DNA of 29,818 bases from JAVVPL01 sp036655775 (GCA_036655775.1 JAVVPL010000011.1:1-29818), one strand, 5' to 3'; numbered from the stretch's first letter, positions 9,086-19,525 are shown. The notes: generated by a model from the letters alone, not told the origin. Program-made: numbers and translations.

Positions 9086-9892
9086 ATGCAAGAGATTATA
9101 GAAATGTGGAAAACTAATTTTCATTGGAGCCAAGCCATTGATATTTTAATTTTTATCTTTTTAGCTTATCAATTTTATAAGTTGGTCAAAGGAAGTGCAG
9201 CTTTAAATATTTCTCTCAGCATTATTGGGATTTATATTTTTTGGAAATTAGCCCTATTTTTCAAAATGCCGCTTACCTCTGAAATTTTAGATCGCGTAAT
9301 TAGCATGGGGCTTTTGGCCATCGTGGTGGTATTTCAACCTGAAATTAGACGCTTTTTATTTATGTTGGGCACTCCCGACTTTATTAAACAACGCAAAAAG
9401 CATTCATTCTTCAAACGGATATACCTTCGTCCTTCTTATCACAAGGAATTAGACATCACCCCGATTATACAAGCTTGTATGCATTTATCACAAGGAAATA
9501 CGGGGGCATTAATTATACTTACGCAACAAAATAATCTTCCTTCGGTAATCAGTACAGGCGAAAAAATAAGTGCCAATATTTCAAATGCTTTAATAGAAAA
9601 TATATTTTACAAAAACAGTCCTTTACATGATGGGGCCATTATTATTGAAAACAATAAGATTGCAGCAGCTCGCTGTATTTTGCCTGTTACTTCCAATAAA
9701 AATATTTCTGAAAATTTGGGATTAAGACATCGTTCGGCCATTGGTGTGACCGAACAATCTGACGCTTTAGCCGTGATCGTATCGGAACAAACAGGGTCTA
9801 TTTCATATTGTAAATTTGGAGAAATTACCTATAATGTCAATGCCTCTCAATTGCGCGATCGCTTGGAAGAAGAATTTACGGAACCTGCCTAA
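9086..9892 (+). CDS. cdaA: Membrane diadenylate cyclase CdaA (DisA_N domain)
   Basis: The 268-residue protein makes cyclic di-AMP from two ATP. Three membrane helices occupy about residues 15-100, matching the CdaA architecture. The catalytic DisA_N domain follows, with Asp182-Gly183-Ala184 in LHDGAIII and Arg214-His215-Arg216-Ser217, both essential in characterised diadenylate cyclases. In other phyla cdaA is coupled to cdaR and glmM; here, as is usual in Bacteroidota, it follows folP. It ends only nine bases from the convergent ychF gene with no terminator between them, so the two transcripts probably overlap. Identity is secure; what c-di-AMP controls in this organism is not shown. Confidence 0.95.
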   Translation: MQEIIEMWKTNFHWSQAIDILIFIFLAYQFYKLVKGSAALNISLSIIGIYIFWKLALFFKMPLTSEILDRVISMGLLAIVVVFQPEIRRFLFMLGTPDFIKQRKKHSFFKRIYLRPSYHKELDITPIIQACMHLSQGNTGALIILTQQNNLPSVISTGEKISANISNALIENIFYKNSPLHDGAIIIENNKIAAARCILPVTSNKNISENLGLRHRSAIGVTEQSDALAVIVSEQTGSISYCKFGEITYNVNASQLRDRLEEEFTEPA

Positions 9893-9901
9893 AAAACGCA
9901 T

Positions 9902-11005
9902 TTATACATTAAATCGAAAATGCAAAATATCACCGTCTTGCACTACATAATCTTTACCCTCTACGCCTAATTTTCCAGCCTCTCTACATGCCGCTTCGGA
10001 GGTATACTTTACATAATCTTCGTATTTAATTACTTCGGCTCTGATAAAGCCTCTTTCAAAATCGGTGTGAATAATTCCTGCACATTGAGGAGCCTTAGCT
10101 CCTTTAGGAAAGGTCCATGCACGACTTTCATCGGGACCTGTGGTAAAATACGTTTGAAGTTTTAATAAATGATACGAAGCCGTAATGAGTCGAGCCACCC
10201 CAGATTGTTCCAAACCTATTTCATTCAAAAACATTTGTCGTTCTTGAAACTCTTCCAATTCCGCAATTTCGGACTCTATTTTAGCAGCCACTACCAAAAG
10301 TTCGGCTTGCTCTTCGTCGAGTGCTAACTGCACCTGTTCCACATACGCATTGCCTGTTTTAGCCGAAGCCTCATCTACATTGCATACATACAACACGGGT
10401 TTATTGGTCAATAAAAATAATTCTTGGGCCAACTTTTCATCTTCTTTGTTGTCCAAAATTAAATTACGCGCCGATTTACCTTGTAATAAAAGTTCTTTGT
10501 ATTGAATAAGTAAAGCATACAGACGTTTTGCATTTTTGTCGGCTCCCGACTGTGCTTGTTTTTGCACCTTGGGAATACGGGCCTCTAGCGTTTCTAAATC
10601 TTTTAATTGAAGTTCTGTATCTATAATTTCTTTATCTCTCACAGGATTGACGGATCCATCTACATGGGTCACATTCCCATCGTCAAAACAGCGTAATACA
10701 TGAATAATCGCATCAGTTTCCCTAATATTAGCCAAAAATTTATTGCCCAAACCTTCGCCTTTACTAGCGCCTTTGACCAAACCTGCAATATCTACAATTT
10801 CGATAGTTGCGGGAATAATACGTTTAGGATGATCCAAGTCGGCAAGTTTAATTAAACGAGGGTCAGGCACACTAATTACACCTACATTGGGCTCGATTGT
10901 ACAAAATGGGAAATTTGCAGCTTGCGCTTTTGCATTGGATAAACAGTTGAACAATGTGGATTTACCTACATTTGGTAAACCTACGATTCCGCATTTTAAT
11001 GCCAT
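9902..11005 (-). CDS. ychF: YchF/OLA1-family P-loop ATPase
   Basis: The 367-residue protein belongs to the Obg-related YchF subgroup, which binds ribosomes and hydrolyses ATP more readily than GTP. The P-loop GLPNVGKST is at 9-17. The usual NKxD base-recognition motif is replaced by Asn-Val-Asp-Glu in LYVCNVDE, the hallmark of this subgroup. A coiled-coil stretch covers roughly the Lys/Gln-rich part of the middle, and the C terminus is a TGS domain (from about residue 280), ending HFRFNV. Length matches the family. The start is 24 bases downstream of the hairpin that follows gcvH; no clear own promoter is visible, so read-through from gcvH is possible. Confidence 0.95.
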   Translation of the reverse strand: MALKCGIVGLPNVGKSTLFNCLSNAKAQAANFPFCTIEPNVGVISVPDPRLIKLADLDHPKRIIPATIEIVDIAGLVKGASKGEGLGNKFLANIRETDAIIHVLRCFDDGNVTHVDGSVNPVRDKEIIDTELQLKDLETLEARIPKVQKQAQSGADKNAKRLYALLIQYKELLLQGKSARNLILDNKEDEKLAQELFLLTNKPVLYVCNVDEASAKTGNAYVEQVQLALDEEQAELLVVAAKIESEIAELEEFQERQMFLNEIGLEQSGVARLITASYHLLKLQTYFTTGPDESRAWTFPKGAKAPQCAGIIHTDFERGFIRAEVIKYEDYVKYTSEAACREAGKLGVEGKDYVVQDGDILHFRFNV

Positions 11006-11029
11006 AATTTTTCGATTAAATAAACAAGA

Positions 11030-11059
11030 AAGAGGCTGTCTATGATGGCAGCCTCTTTG
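11030..11059 (-). terminator. Hairpin between gcvH and ychF
   Basis: A 12-bp stem pairs 11030-11041 with 11048-11059 (one wobble) around a six-base loop. Read leftward, the following bases are CTTGTTTATTT, moderately T-rich. It lies 37 bases past the gcvH stop and 24 bases before the ychF start, so it probably ends or attenuates the gcvH transcript. Confidence 0.65.
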
Positions 11060-11096
11060 GGAAAATTAAAATTGTAAAAATAGTTTATGAAAACAA

Positions 11097-11477
11097 TTAA
11101 GCTTCTATAAGGGCTTTGTAATCGGCGGCAGATAACAAATTGTCAAGGCCCTTCATGTCCTCTATTTTGATACGAATAATCCAGCCTTTTCCATAAGGAT
11201 CGCTATTGATAATAGCGGGATCTTCTTCTATTAATGGGTTAAACTCCACTACTTCGCCACTTAAGGGCATCAATAAATCGGATACCGTTTTTACTGCTTC
11301 AATGGTGCCAAAAAGTTCGCTTGCATCAAGCTTTTCACCCACCGTTTCTACTTCAACAAAAACAATATCGCCCAATTCTTTTTGAGCAAAATCACTGACC
11401 CCCACAAAAGCAAAATCGCCTTCGATTTTTAACCATTCATGATCGGATGTGTACTTTAATGTTTCTGGAATATTCAT
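11097..11477 (-). CDS. gcvH: Glycine cleavage system H protein
   Basis: This 126-residue lipoyl carrier shuttles the methylamine group between the P, T and L proteins of glycine cleavage in the cytoplasm. The lipoylation site is Lys63 in EAVKTVSDL. The N-terminal motif YTSDHEWL (9-16) and the GITDFAQ-like segment (GVSDFAQKELGD, 26-37) are typical. Length is normal. It is not next to gcvP or gcvT in this window. It has its own promoter at 11525-11554 and a hairpin downstream, so it appears to be an independent unit with possible read-through into ychF. Confidence 0.97.
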   Translation of the reverse strand: MNIPETLKYTSDHEWLKIEGDFAFVGVSDFAQKELGDIVFVEVETVGEKLDASELFGTIEAVKTVSDLLMPLSGEVVEFNPLIEEDPAIINSDPYGKGWIIRIKIEDMKGLDNLLSAADYKALIEA

Positions 11478-11524
11478 AATTTTAAGTTATTATATATTAA
11501 TATTTTTTTTTGCGTTTTAAACCT

Positions 11525-11554
11525 CAAAAATACTATTTTTTTTCTATTCCACAA
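11525..11554 (-). promoter_or_regulatory. gcvH promoter
   Basis: Read leftward, TTG (11552-11554) is followed after 19 bases by TATTTTTG (11525-11532), an exact TAnnTTTG. Initiation about seven bases on would leave a leader of about 40 bases before ATG 11477. Confidence 0.7.
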
Positions 11555-11659
11555 AATAATATTTTAAAAGCGCGGATAGATTAATTCCCTAATGCAATTT
11601 TTACCTTCTTGAAGTTCGCTGTAAATATATAGAATTCAAAAATAAAAAATCAAAAAATT

Positions 11660-14600
11660 CTATTGATTAAAACGATACGTCAAACTCAAACCTCCTTTTC
11701 CAGAGGTGTTGAAAAAGGAATTTTCAATATAGGGTTTGTTTAGTATCAAATCGTAAAAGACACGAGCAACCAATTGTTTGGTGATTTCATATTCTGCATA
11801 TATATTTAGGGAGGTAATACGCGCGCCGGCCGAAGGCATATATACATTCTGATCTATTTTTCGAAGAATGGTTTTATTGTCGCGAATAGAAAAATCGGCC
11901 CTCAAAACAATATCACTTTTGATTTCTTTTTTCGATTTTCCAAATGAACTAATTTTAAATCCTACATCTTTAATTCTATATCCTAAGCCTACGATCCACT
12001 CATCGGACTGCATCTCGGTGAGCTGATTATTTACAAAACTCAAATTGATTTGTCGCATTTTACGCATTTCAAAATTGACCGACAAATCGTTGTTCATCGT
12101 TAAATTCACTTTAATCAAAGGCGAGAATTGCTCCATCATACTAATTCCATCCATAATCTGATAGGCAATGAAATTTCGATTCATATCCAAAGCAGTTGCA
12201 TTTCCAAACAAATCCTGGGTATACAATATATTTTGCGTATAAGCTCCCACATTATAGGAGGAGGTATAGGCATGTTGCAATATTATATTTTTAAACACTT
12301 TTTTCACGCCTTTGATTTTAGTAAGACCACTATACGACAAACTCCAGTTTGGTAAAGGAAATCGCGAGAGTCCATTCATTGACATCTTGGCGGGATCTGC
12401 CCCCGTATATGCGGCTATTAAGGCGGGAATCATTACCTCTTGGGCATTGGATCCATACCCATAAGGATAATACTTTCCTGTGGCGGTATCGTACACATCA
12501 GGATGCCCATTTGAATTGGGATTTTGCGCACTCAAACGTCTTGCAATAATTTCTCTGTAATCCAAAAAGTTTTGATATACTTCGGTTACATAATTGGCAT
12601 CCATCTTTGAAAAAGAAGTGGCTATCATCACACTTGTAACCGTGTAATTGCCCGTCCCCGTTGGATTCATATCCACAAACGTACCTTTAGTTTCATCATA
12701 TTTAAAATAGGAACTTTGATTGGAGGCTTTACTATAACCCAAATTAATGTCTATACGGAAATCGGAAAAAGGTTCAAAAAGTGCTCGCGCAGTTAAACTC
12801 TCGGTGCGTGTATTCATATAACCCGCATTTAATAGAGAGTCTTTGGTAAGCCAATCGTTGAGTACGGCTTTTTCTCGAATATCTTTTTGCGATCCAAACG
12901 CAAATGGAATACCTGGCGCACCTAAATTGAAGTTTGTGCCAAATAAATCGGGTGCAGGCATAAAACCAGGCAAGATAGTTCCTCGGTTCACATTCCAAGA
13001 AACCCCCGCATTGCGCACCCCCATCAATACACGTAATACCGCAGAATAGATTTTTTTAAATATTTCCGGATCTTCTTTTATGGTGGGAGTATCCTTTGCC
13101 AGGGTAACATTACTTGTCCTTTGCTGTGTTCTTCGTCGATTTTGTGGACTATTAATTTTTTTCAAAAAAGGCACTTTATTGTAGAGTTGAACCAAATCGA
13201 CGGTCCCATTGACCCCCGTAGACATATTATTGCTAATGGTATTGCCCAAACGCTGCTGTACTGAAATAGGACTTGCTTCCCAACGATACAAAGAAGCATA
13301 ACTCAAATCACCATTGATCCAATTTAAAAAAGGAATTTTATTGATTGGCAATTTGTAAGTCGCATTAAAATTTTGTGTAAAAAGTTGTCGTGTACCAAAG
13401 CCGATAAAACTACGCCAAACAGAATCTCGTTTATCCTTCGTATCAATTTTGCCAGGGGGTTCTTGGATATAGGAATTGGCATTGGCATTGTAGGCAATAC
13501 TAATGGATTTTGTAATATCGTATTTAAAAATATAGGTTCGTGTCCAATCGTAACGCTTGAAGAAAGTGGGCTCTATCAAAATATCGCCAAAACTTTTATT
13601 ACGCATTTTATTTTCATTAAACTCTCGCCAAATTTCGGTAGTAAACGAAAATTGATTGGGAATATAATTGAAATTCAAATCGGTCAAAATAGCAAAAGCC
13701 TTATTCTTGGCCAGTTTAGTTTTGGCAAAAGGTTCAAAATATTTGGGACTTGTGGAATAGTCGTAACCAAAACCTCCTTTGTGCGTAAATTTATTATCAT
13801 ATTCTATATCTATATTTCTACGACTTATTTGCGAATACGAATAAGACACATTGAAATTTTCGATATCATAAAATTGAGGTAGCTTTTCGGCATTGGTTCT
13901 CTCTTTTCTTACATTCATCAAATTGACATTCTGACGAAAGGTATAATCTTGAATTTGTTCTTTGATTTTCTTTTTTTCTTCGGGAGAATAGGTAGCCAAA
14001 TCATTCGCAGTTCTTACATCTGGATCTAATGGATTGTATTCGGGATTGCTATATATTGCGGATACATCATAATGAAAAGGAATTTTCATACCCACTTTTT
14101 CAGGCACAAATTTACCCAATTCCAAATTGGTGGCCACATCAAAAGAAACAATATTATCTTTGGGAAGTTCCGTGATTCGTTGTTCGATATCGCCAAAATT
14201 GGCCGTAGAGTAGGCGCCCGATACACTAATGTTTCCTAAATCGCCCAAAGTGGCTTGCATACGCACCGTGGCAGCCGTTCCTCCTTTTTTGTTAAATTCA
14301 TTTAGACTTAATTCATTGAACCAAACCTCCACCGATTTAGCTTGTCCATCATCCAAATCATTGAGTCGATTTTTTTGCGGATTTCGAATGCCTATCAATA
14401 TGGTTTTTACATCACTGATGGTAGGCGTTCCTTTGACTGTATAGGTAATGTTGCCCGATTTTTCTTTATAAGGGGTGGTATAATTAACTCGGTCATTTCC
14501 ACTTCGCATAGCCGCATTTCGATGTTCCTTGATTTTGACCAATTCCTCTAAATTTATATCTACTTTATTGGCTTGAGGCCATACTAAATCACTTGCGCTT

Positions 14601-17600
14601 TCTCCCCATTGCGTATACTCTAAAGGAAGTTCGTATTCGTAATAATTTTCCTGAAAATCGGCACCTATACGAATAAAGATGGATACATCTCCATTGACCG
14701 CCGACTCCATTTCCTTTATTTTTTCAAGATGGACAAACATTTGCAAATGCTTAAATTGACGAAAATCAAAATTGGTGGTTTTATACACCCCTCTCGCATC
14801 TCCATCGGCCAAATTCAATATTTGCAAACTTAAGGATTGTTCGTTTAATTGTCGTGAATTTTGAGAACCCACATCATTTAAACGTTCCAAACCTGGGGGT
14901 AATACGTACGGAACTGGTTGACGTTGCCCATTTTCTTCTATACTTACTACCGATACATTTACTTGGGTAGGCGTACCATTAGAAGACACATGTATATTAT
15001 CGTCCAATAAAGTAGATTGATATTTACGCCAATCGGATTTTACTAAATCTAAAGAAGCAAAACGCAACACAATATCTTCCGAAAATCCTTTCATAAACAT
15101 ACGGATGAATCGAATCGATTGAAAGTTTTGAATTTGTCCTACCACTTTATTAGGGGAGCGAATAGGGATTTTAAATTGATACCAACGTACGGAAGTGGTT
15201 TTATTGTTGAGTAGTTTGACATTATTTTTTTCTTGAATATCGGTAATAAATCCTTCGCCTACCCGCATTTTATCTGGATCCAATTCCACTTCATACTGAA
15301 AATACGTTTCGCCTTCACTCAAGGTGTTGTCGCCACTAATTTCTTCGGTATTAGGATAGTTTGTTTGTTGGGTGGGAAAGTTCTCTTTGTTCTGTGTGGA
15401 AGAAGGAGAGTTGCCTTGAGGATTGTTGAATTGTTTATACCGATCCAAAAGTTGATTTGGCGACTGCATTTGATCGTAATTGCCCCCTCTGAAATAATGA
15501 TAATTGTCGGCAGAGGGATCTTCAAAAGCCTGGGTATAAGCTATAGAGGTACGTCCTAAAGTGTTCTCTATTTCCTGCAAATATTGTTGAAAGAAAGAGC
15601 GTTCATCCTCATCATTCAAACCATCCAAACCTATATCCTGATATTGACGCGTATTGGGATCATTGTCAAAAGCTCTCACAATGGATTGATTTCGGGGTAC
15701 TCGTCCCCATTGTGTGCTATCGAGATTGGTAGGCACAGAGCTTATGGGCATACCATTTTCAAAAGCTTTTCGTCCATCTTTCAATACATCTTCTGAAATA
15801 TCACCTAAGTTGAAATATAATTTTCCACTAGAATGTTTGGGATTCCCATCTTTGCCATCGGTGCCTATAAAGGGATCCATAACCCAAAATTCAATATATT
15901 CTACATTGGAAGCTTCAAAATCGGTATTGTCAATTTTACGCATAATACCGCCCCAACGCGTTTCGGGATTATTGAGTTTACCTTCGGCGTTAATCCCTGC
16001 GGTAATGCCCGCCACGGGCTTTACATCATAGTTGTAGAGGCCTCTTTCACTAGGATAAAAAGCCAAGTTGAGTATCGACATTTTAGAAGATTCACCTGTG
16101 GAAAGTTCTTTGTTTGGAAACACCTCTGCAATTTCAACAGGTCGACTATACGGTTGTGACATATCTTCTTTGGAAACATTTTTGGGTCGTGAGTTACCAT
16201 AAAAAATTGGATCGATCGTATACCAAGCCAATTTGGCTCGATTCATTCCCGAAATACGGGTGGAGGCAAAAGCGGGTGAACTTTCAATAAATAAATCGGG
16301 TTGATATTGAGGCGTACTCGCTATATACCATGAATAGGGTTCTTTCAAATTAATGGTGGTTTTAGTTCCTTCAAAATCGTCCAAATAGGTGGTTCCTTCT
16401 TTGGAAATTACTTTGGAATAACCTGGAATAAAATGGGCAAATTCTGCATATAAATTGATACGGGAAGGTGTTTTACTCGAAGAAAAAGGCAAAATAGCAT
16501 CTACGGCTTTGGTCAAATAACGAGATTCTTTATCGTATGCGGCATCAAAACCATAGATTGTATTTGAAATGGGTTCTTCCCCATAATTCACTTTTTTCAT
16601 CACTGGATTTTGGTGCAAATTGACAATGGTGGCACCTACATATAAATTTTTACTAAAAACATGCTCTATACGTAATCCCAACAAGCGTTTGGTAGCCATA
16701 CTCGTGGTGTTGCTCTCCGTGGAAATATTAATCGGAATTCCAGAATTTAAAACCCCTTGATTGATAATGCGAACAATACCCATTTGATAATCGACTGTAT
16801 AGTCTACATCTTCGACCAATACATTGCTTCCTGCAGTTACTTTGACCGATCCTCGTGGCACATTATAGGCTTCGAGCGAAATTTCACTTCCTTGGGAGGA
16901 TTTGAAACTTCCATCAAAATAGAATTTGTTTCGATCGGGATATTGTTGTGCTTCGGTTCTCGTCTTTGTATATAATTCATTGAAACTATACTGTGCCGCA
17001 GCCACACTGTCGCCATTAAATATTTGAATTAAATCTTTTCCAAAAGGCTCTACGTAGGGCATATAAATAAGTCCTTTGGCCGACTCTACAATACCTGCAC
17101 CCGTGCTAGCACCATCCAAAAAGTCGAAAACACCATCGGGTGTATTATTCATTTGAAAATCCAAATTATCCATACCAAACACGCGAATTAAAGGGATTCC
17201 TTTTTTTGGCCCATCTTTAAAATACCCCGTGGGTACACCAAGTGCATCGCCCGAATAAAGTATATTTAAACGAAAATCTTGGGACGAAACCTGATACGCA
17301 CGCAAAGAGTAAACGTTTTTCATCATCAAATTCCATAAAGGGCTCTTTGTATTCAAAGTGGTCGCTTTCAAAAGTTTTACGACCAAAGTCTGTGGATCAT
17401 TAATTCCTTGATCGGACAACTCTCCCACTTGATAGACAATTTCACTTCCAATAACTTGATATTGATAAGCGACCCCTAACACTTGATCGCTATTCAAAGG
17501 GGTATTTAAGGATATAAAACCTAAACGTGGATTGTACGAGAATTCCGAAGGGGTCAATTTACGAGCACTTTCTACTTTTTCAAATTCACGTCCTGCAGTA

Positions 17601-18892
17601 TAATTAAATTTGCTACTTAAATAATTGCTAACTGTATTGATATCGCGCAAATTGTTGGGATTGATTTTACGAAGTAAATCGTTGGATTCATTACAAGGAT
17701 AATGAACGGTAGGATCTGTCAATATATCTTTCGCAAAAGGTTTGGACTCTGCCAAATCGGTGAAGGCAATAATATTTCGGTTATTATCTACGGGAGCTCC
17801 CGTATTGGTAACCCAAACTTCTATTTTGGTAATTGCTATATTGGTATTGACAATAGGTAATTCGGCAATTGCGGTATGGTAATTATCACGAAAATATTGA
17901 GCTGTAAAATAGTGCCTGTTTTCGTCATATTCATCGGCTTTAAATTTAATTTTAGTGCTCTGTCCCCCGCCTTCTACTTTTACATTTTTACTTTCCGATC
18001 GCTGTTCGGCAAAAACTCCCGTTACAAATGTTTTCCCAAATTGCAATTTTGCTTTGATCCCAAATAAATTTTGCACCCCTTTGATTAAGGAATTATTCAA
18101 TGGAAAATTAATATTTCCAGCTTCTAAGGATTTGATAATTTCATCTTCTTTGCCCTCGTATTTCAATTTTAATTTGTTATCGAAATCGAAAAGAGCTTCT
18201 GTATTATGGTTGATATTAAAATCGAAACGATTCCCTATCTTTGCATTGACATTAATTTCCAATTTTTGCTCAAAATTAAAACTAGCGGTTTTGCGATGTT
18301 GCACGTCCAAAGCAGGATCATCGCGTCTATTGGTAAGAAATCCAAAAATAACTTGCACCGAACCTTGAAATTTGATATCTATCAAATTCTTCATGTCTAT
18401 ATTCGATAAAAAATCTAAATTTGCATCCAAGCCAGGAATGAGATCTTTAAGTTTAGATGAATTACTAGGGGTATAGGCGGCATTTTTATTTTTCCAATAT
18501 TCATGTATGGATTTATCCATATCATATTTTAAATATTCTTCCAAATTCATTGTTTTGCGCCCCACAACATATTCACCTACTTTTTGAATAACGGTATATT
18601 GCTGTGATTTTGGATCATATACTACTTCCTCGCTTTGCCCCGAACGAAAATATAAATCTTTGCTTTCGGGAAGTGCGCCATCTGCATCGGGTTGTGGAAT
18701 GGGATAATGCAAAAGAGTTTCCTCTTCTTCTTTTTTGGCTTGTGTATCCACAGCGGCGGAAGTAGAAGAATAGGTTTCCGCTAAGGGCATAGCTGTATAG
18801 CCACTAGTATACACTCCCGAATCATCGGGATTCATACCTAGCCAAGCTACGCATAAAGCCGTAAACGTTGCACCAAAAATGTATTTCCACAT
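11660..18892 (-). CDS. sprA: SprA, outer-membrane translocon of the type IX secretion system
   Basis: The 2410-residue protein matches SprA/Sov, the giant beta-barrel through which type IX substrates cross the outer membrane; Flavobacterium SprA is of almost the same length. A short hydrophobic N-terminal stretch (about 4-20) serves as the signal sequence. A low-complexity segment follows, then the conserved N-terminal region with EVVYDPKSQQYTV and a Leu-Glu-Glu-Tyr-Leu motif. The long middle and C-terminal parts alternate aromatic and polar residues, as barrel strands do, ending TYRFNQ. It lies 25 bases after ruvA, the gene order seen in many Bacteroidota, and is probably transcribed from the ruvA promoter. 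No terminator is clear downstream. Its presence implies type IX protein export and possibly gliding; other Spr/Gld/Por genes are not in this window. Confidence 0.95.
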   Translation of the reverse strand: MWKYIFGATFTALCVAWLGMNPDDSGVYTSGYTAMPLAETYSSTSAAVDTQAKKEEEETLLHYPIPQPDADGALPESKDLYFRSGQSEEVVYDPKSQQYTVIQKVGEYVVGRKTMNLEEYLKYDMDKSIHEYWKNKNAAYTPSNSSKLKDLIPGLDANLDFLSNIDMKNLIDIKFQGSVQVIFGFLTNRRDDPALDVQHRKTASFNFEQKLEINVNAKIGNRFDFNINHNTEALFDFDNKLKLKYEGKEDEIIKSLEAGNINFPLNNSLIKGVQNLFGIKAKLQFGKTFVTGVFAEQRSESKNVKVEGGGQSTKIKFKADEYDENRHYFTAQYFRDNYHTAIAELPIVNTNIAITKIEVWVTNTGAPVDNNRNIIAFTDLAESKPFAKDILTDPTVHYPCNESNDLLRKINPNNLRDINTVSNYLSSKFNYTAGREFEKVESARKLTPSEFSYNPRLGFISLNTPLNSDQVLGVAYQYQVIGSEIVYQVGELSDQGINDPQTLVVKLLKATTLNTKSPLWNLMMKNVYSLRAYQVSSQDFRLNILYSGDALGVPTGYFKDGPKKGIPLIRVFGMDNLDFQMNNTPDGVFDFLDGASTGAGIVESAKGLIYMPYVEPFGKDLIQIFNGDSVAAAQYSFNELYTKTRTEAQQYPDRNKFYFDGSFKSSQGSEISLEAYNVPRGSVKVTAGSNVLVEDVDYTVDYQMGIVRIINQGVLNSGIPINISTESNTTSMATKRLLGLRIEHVFSKNLYVGATIVNLHQNPVMKKVNYGEEPISNTIYGFDAAYDKESRYLTKAVDAILPFSSSKTPSRINLYAEFAHFIPGYSKVISKEGTTYLDDFEGTKTTINLKEPYSWYIASTPQYQPDLFIESSPAFASTRISGMNRAKLAWYTIDPIFYGNSRPKNVSKEDMSQPYSRPVEIAEVFPNKELSTGESSKMSILNLAFYPSERGLYNYDVKPVAGITAGINAEGKLNNPETRWGGIMRKIDNTDFEASNVEYIEFWVMDPFIGTDGKDGNPKHSSGKLYFNLGDISEDVLKDGRKAFENGMPISSVPTNLDSTQWGRVPRNQSIVRAFDNDPNTRQYQDIGLDGLNDEDERSFFQQYLQEIENTLGRTSIAYTQAFEDPSADNYHYFRGGNYDQMQSPNQLLDRYKQFNNPQGNSPSSTQNKENFPTQQTNYPNTEEISGDNTLSEGETYFQYEVELDPDKMRVGEGFITDIQEKNNVKLLNNKTTSVRWYQFKIPIRSPNKVVGQIQNFQSIRFIRMFMKGFSEDIVLRFASLDLVKSDWRKYQSTLLDDNIHVSSNGTPTQVNVSVVSIEENGQRQPVPYVLPPGLERLNDVGSQNSRQLNEQSLSLQILNLADGDARGVYKTTNFDFRQFKHLQMFVHLEKIKEMESAVNGDVSIFIRIGADFQENYYEYELPLEYTQWGESASDLVWPQANKVDINLEELVKIKEHRNAAMRSGNDRVNYTTPYKEKSGNITYTVKGTPTISDVKTILIGIRNPQKNRLNDLDDGQAKSVEVWFNELSLNEFNKKGGTAATVRMQATLGDLGNISVSGAYSTANFGDIEQRITELPKDNIVSFDVATNLELGKFVPEKVGMKIPFHYDVSAIYSNPEYNPLDPDVRTANDLATYSPEEKKKIKEQIQDYTFRQNVNLMNVRKERTNAEKLPQFYDIENFNVSYSYSQISRRNIDIEYDNKFTHKGGFGYDYSTSPKYFEPFAKTKLAKNKAFAILTDLNFNYIPNQFSFTTEIWREFNENKMRNKSFGDILIEPTFFKRYDWTRTYIFKYDITKSISIAYNANANSYIQEPPGKIDTKDKRDSVWRSFIGFGTRQLFTQNFNATYKLPINKIPFLNWINGDLSYASLYRWEASPISVQQRLGNTISNNMSTGVNGTVDLVQLYNKVPFLKKINSPQNRRRTQQRTSNVTLAKDTPTIKEDPEIFKKIYSAVLRVLMGVRNAGVSWNVNRGTILPGFMPAPDLFGTNFNLGAPGIPFAFGSQKDIREKAVLNDWLTKDSLLNAGYMNTRTESLTARALFEPFSDFRIDINLGYSKASNQSSYFKYDETKGTFVDMNPTGTGNYTVTSVMIATSFSKMDANYVTEVYQNFLDYREIIARRLSAQNPNSNGHPDVYDTATGKYYPYGYGSNAQEVMIPALIAAYTGADPAKMSMNGLSRFPLPNWSLSYSGLTKIKGVKKVFKNIILQHAYTSSYNVGAYTQNILYTQDLFGNATALDMNRNFIAYQIMDGISMMEQFSPLIKVNLTMNNDLSVNFEMRKMRQINLSFVNNQLTEMQSDEWIVGLGYRIKDVGFKISSFGKSKKEIKSDIVLRADFSIRDNKTILRKIDQNVYMPSAGARITSLNIYAEYEITKQLVARVFYDLILNKPYIENSFFNTSGKGGLSLTYRFNQ

Positions 18893-18917
18893 AAAACAAA
18901 AAAATTTGGGTATAGGT

Positions 18918-19499
18918 TTACAACATTTTTAGCGCTAATTTAATAAGACCTTCTGAATTTAGTTCTGACTCTTTTGCTAATATCGTGTCTAACACTTTTT
19001 CTGCCGCATTTTTTTGGAATCCTAACATTACTAAAGCTGACAAAGCTTCGTTGCGAGCAGGATGAGTATAATTTGCCATAGTAAGATTGCCAAAATCTTC
19101 CTTGGCTATTTTGTCTTTTAAATCTAATATAATCCGTTGTGCCGTTTTGGCTCCAATTCCTTTCACCGATTGTATCCGTTTGACATCTTCGTTCAGTATA
19201 CATTGCGCCACTTCCTGTGGATTCATTCCCGATAAAATCATACGAGCCGTGTTGGCTCCCACCCCAGATACACTAATCAAATGAAGAAAAATACGACGCT
19301 CTATCTCATCAAAAAAACCAAATAACAATTGGGCATCATCACGCACAATATGATGAACCAATAATTTTATTTGCTGCTTATCTTTGATTTTAGAAAAAGT
19401 GTACAAGGAAATATGTATCATATAGCCAACCCCTCCGCAATCGAGGACTACATAAGTAGGATTTTTTTCGGCTATATTGCCTTGTATATATGCGTACAT
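18918..19499 (-). CDS. ruvA: Holliday junction branch-migration protein RuvA
   Basis: The 193-residue protein binds four-way junctions as a tetramer and loads the RuvB motor. An N-terminal OB fold (about 1-64) begins MYAYIQGNI. Two helix-hairpin-helix motifs follow, SVSGVGANTA and SVKGIGAKTAQRII, and the C-terminal three-helix domain that contacts RuvB covers about the last 45 residues. Length is normal. It is separated from dnaX by about 100 bases carrying its own -7 element, and is followed by sprA after 25 bases. Confidence 0.96.
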   Translation of the reverse strand: MYAYIQGNIAEKNPTYVVLDCGGVGYMIHISLYTFSKIKDKQQIKLLVHHIVRDDAQLLFGFFDEIERRIFLHLISVSGVGANTARMILSGMNPQEVAQCILNEDVKRIQSVKGIGAKTAQRIILDLKDKIAKEDFGNLTMANYTHPARNEALSALVMLGFQKNAAEKVLDTILAKESELNSEGLIKLALKML

Positions 19500-19517
19500 T
19501 CTTTACTGTTTAGTTTG

Positions 19518-19525
19518 CAAAGATA
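19518..19525 (-). promoter_or_regulatory. Putative -7 box of ruvA-sprA
   Basis: Read leftward, the sequence is TATCTTTG followed by CAA, an exact TAnnTTTG. It lies 19 bases before the ruvA start. No TTG is found at 19-20 bases upstream (a TTT-rich stretch lies there), so the -33 element is weak or absent. Confidence 0.5.

Noticed and set aside
11560..11659. Terminator for sprA
   Set aside because: I looked for a stem with a T tract after the sprA stop; only very short complementary pieces are present, so none is claimed.
13373..13882. Rightward frame of 169 residues inside sprA
   Set aside because: It is antisense to a continuous, well-supported sprA frame, shows no domain pattern and has no promoter; long genes give such shadows by chance.
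15714..16031. Rightward frame of 105 residues inside sprA
   Set aside because: Same reason: antisense to sprA, with a partly overlapping competitor in another frame and no recognisable family.
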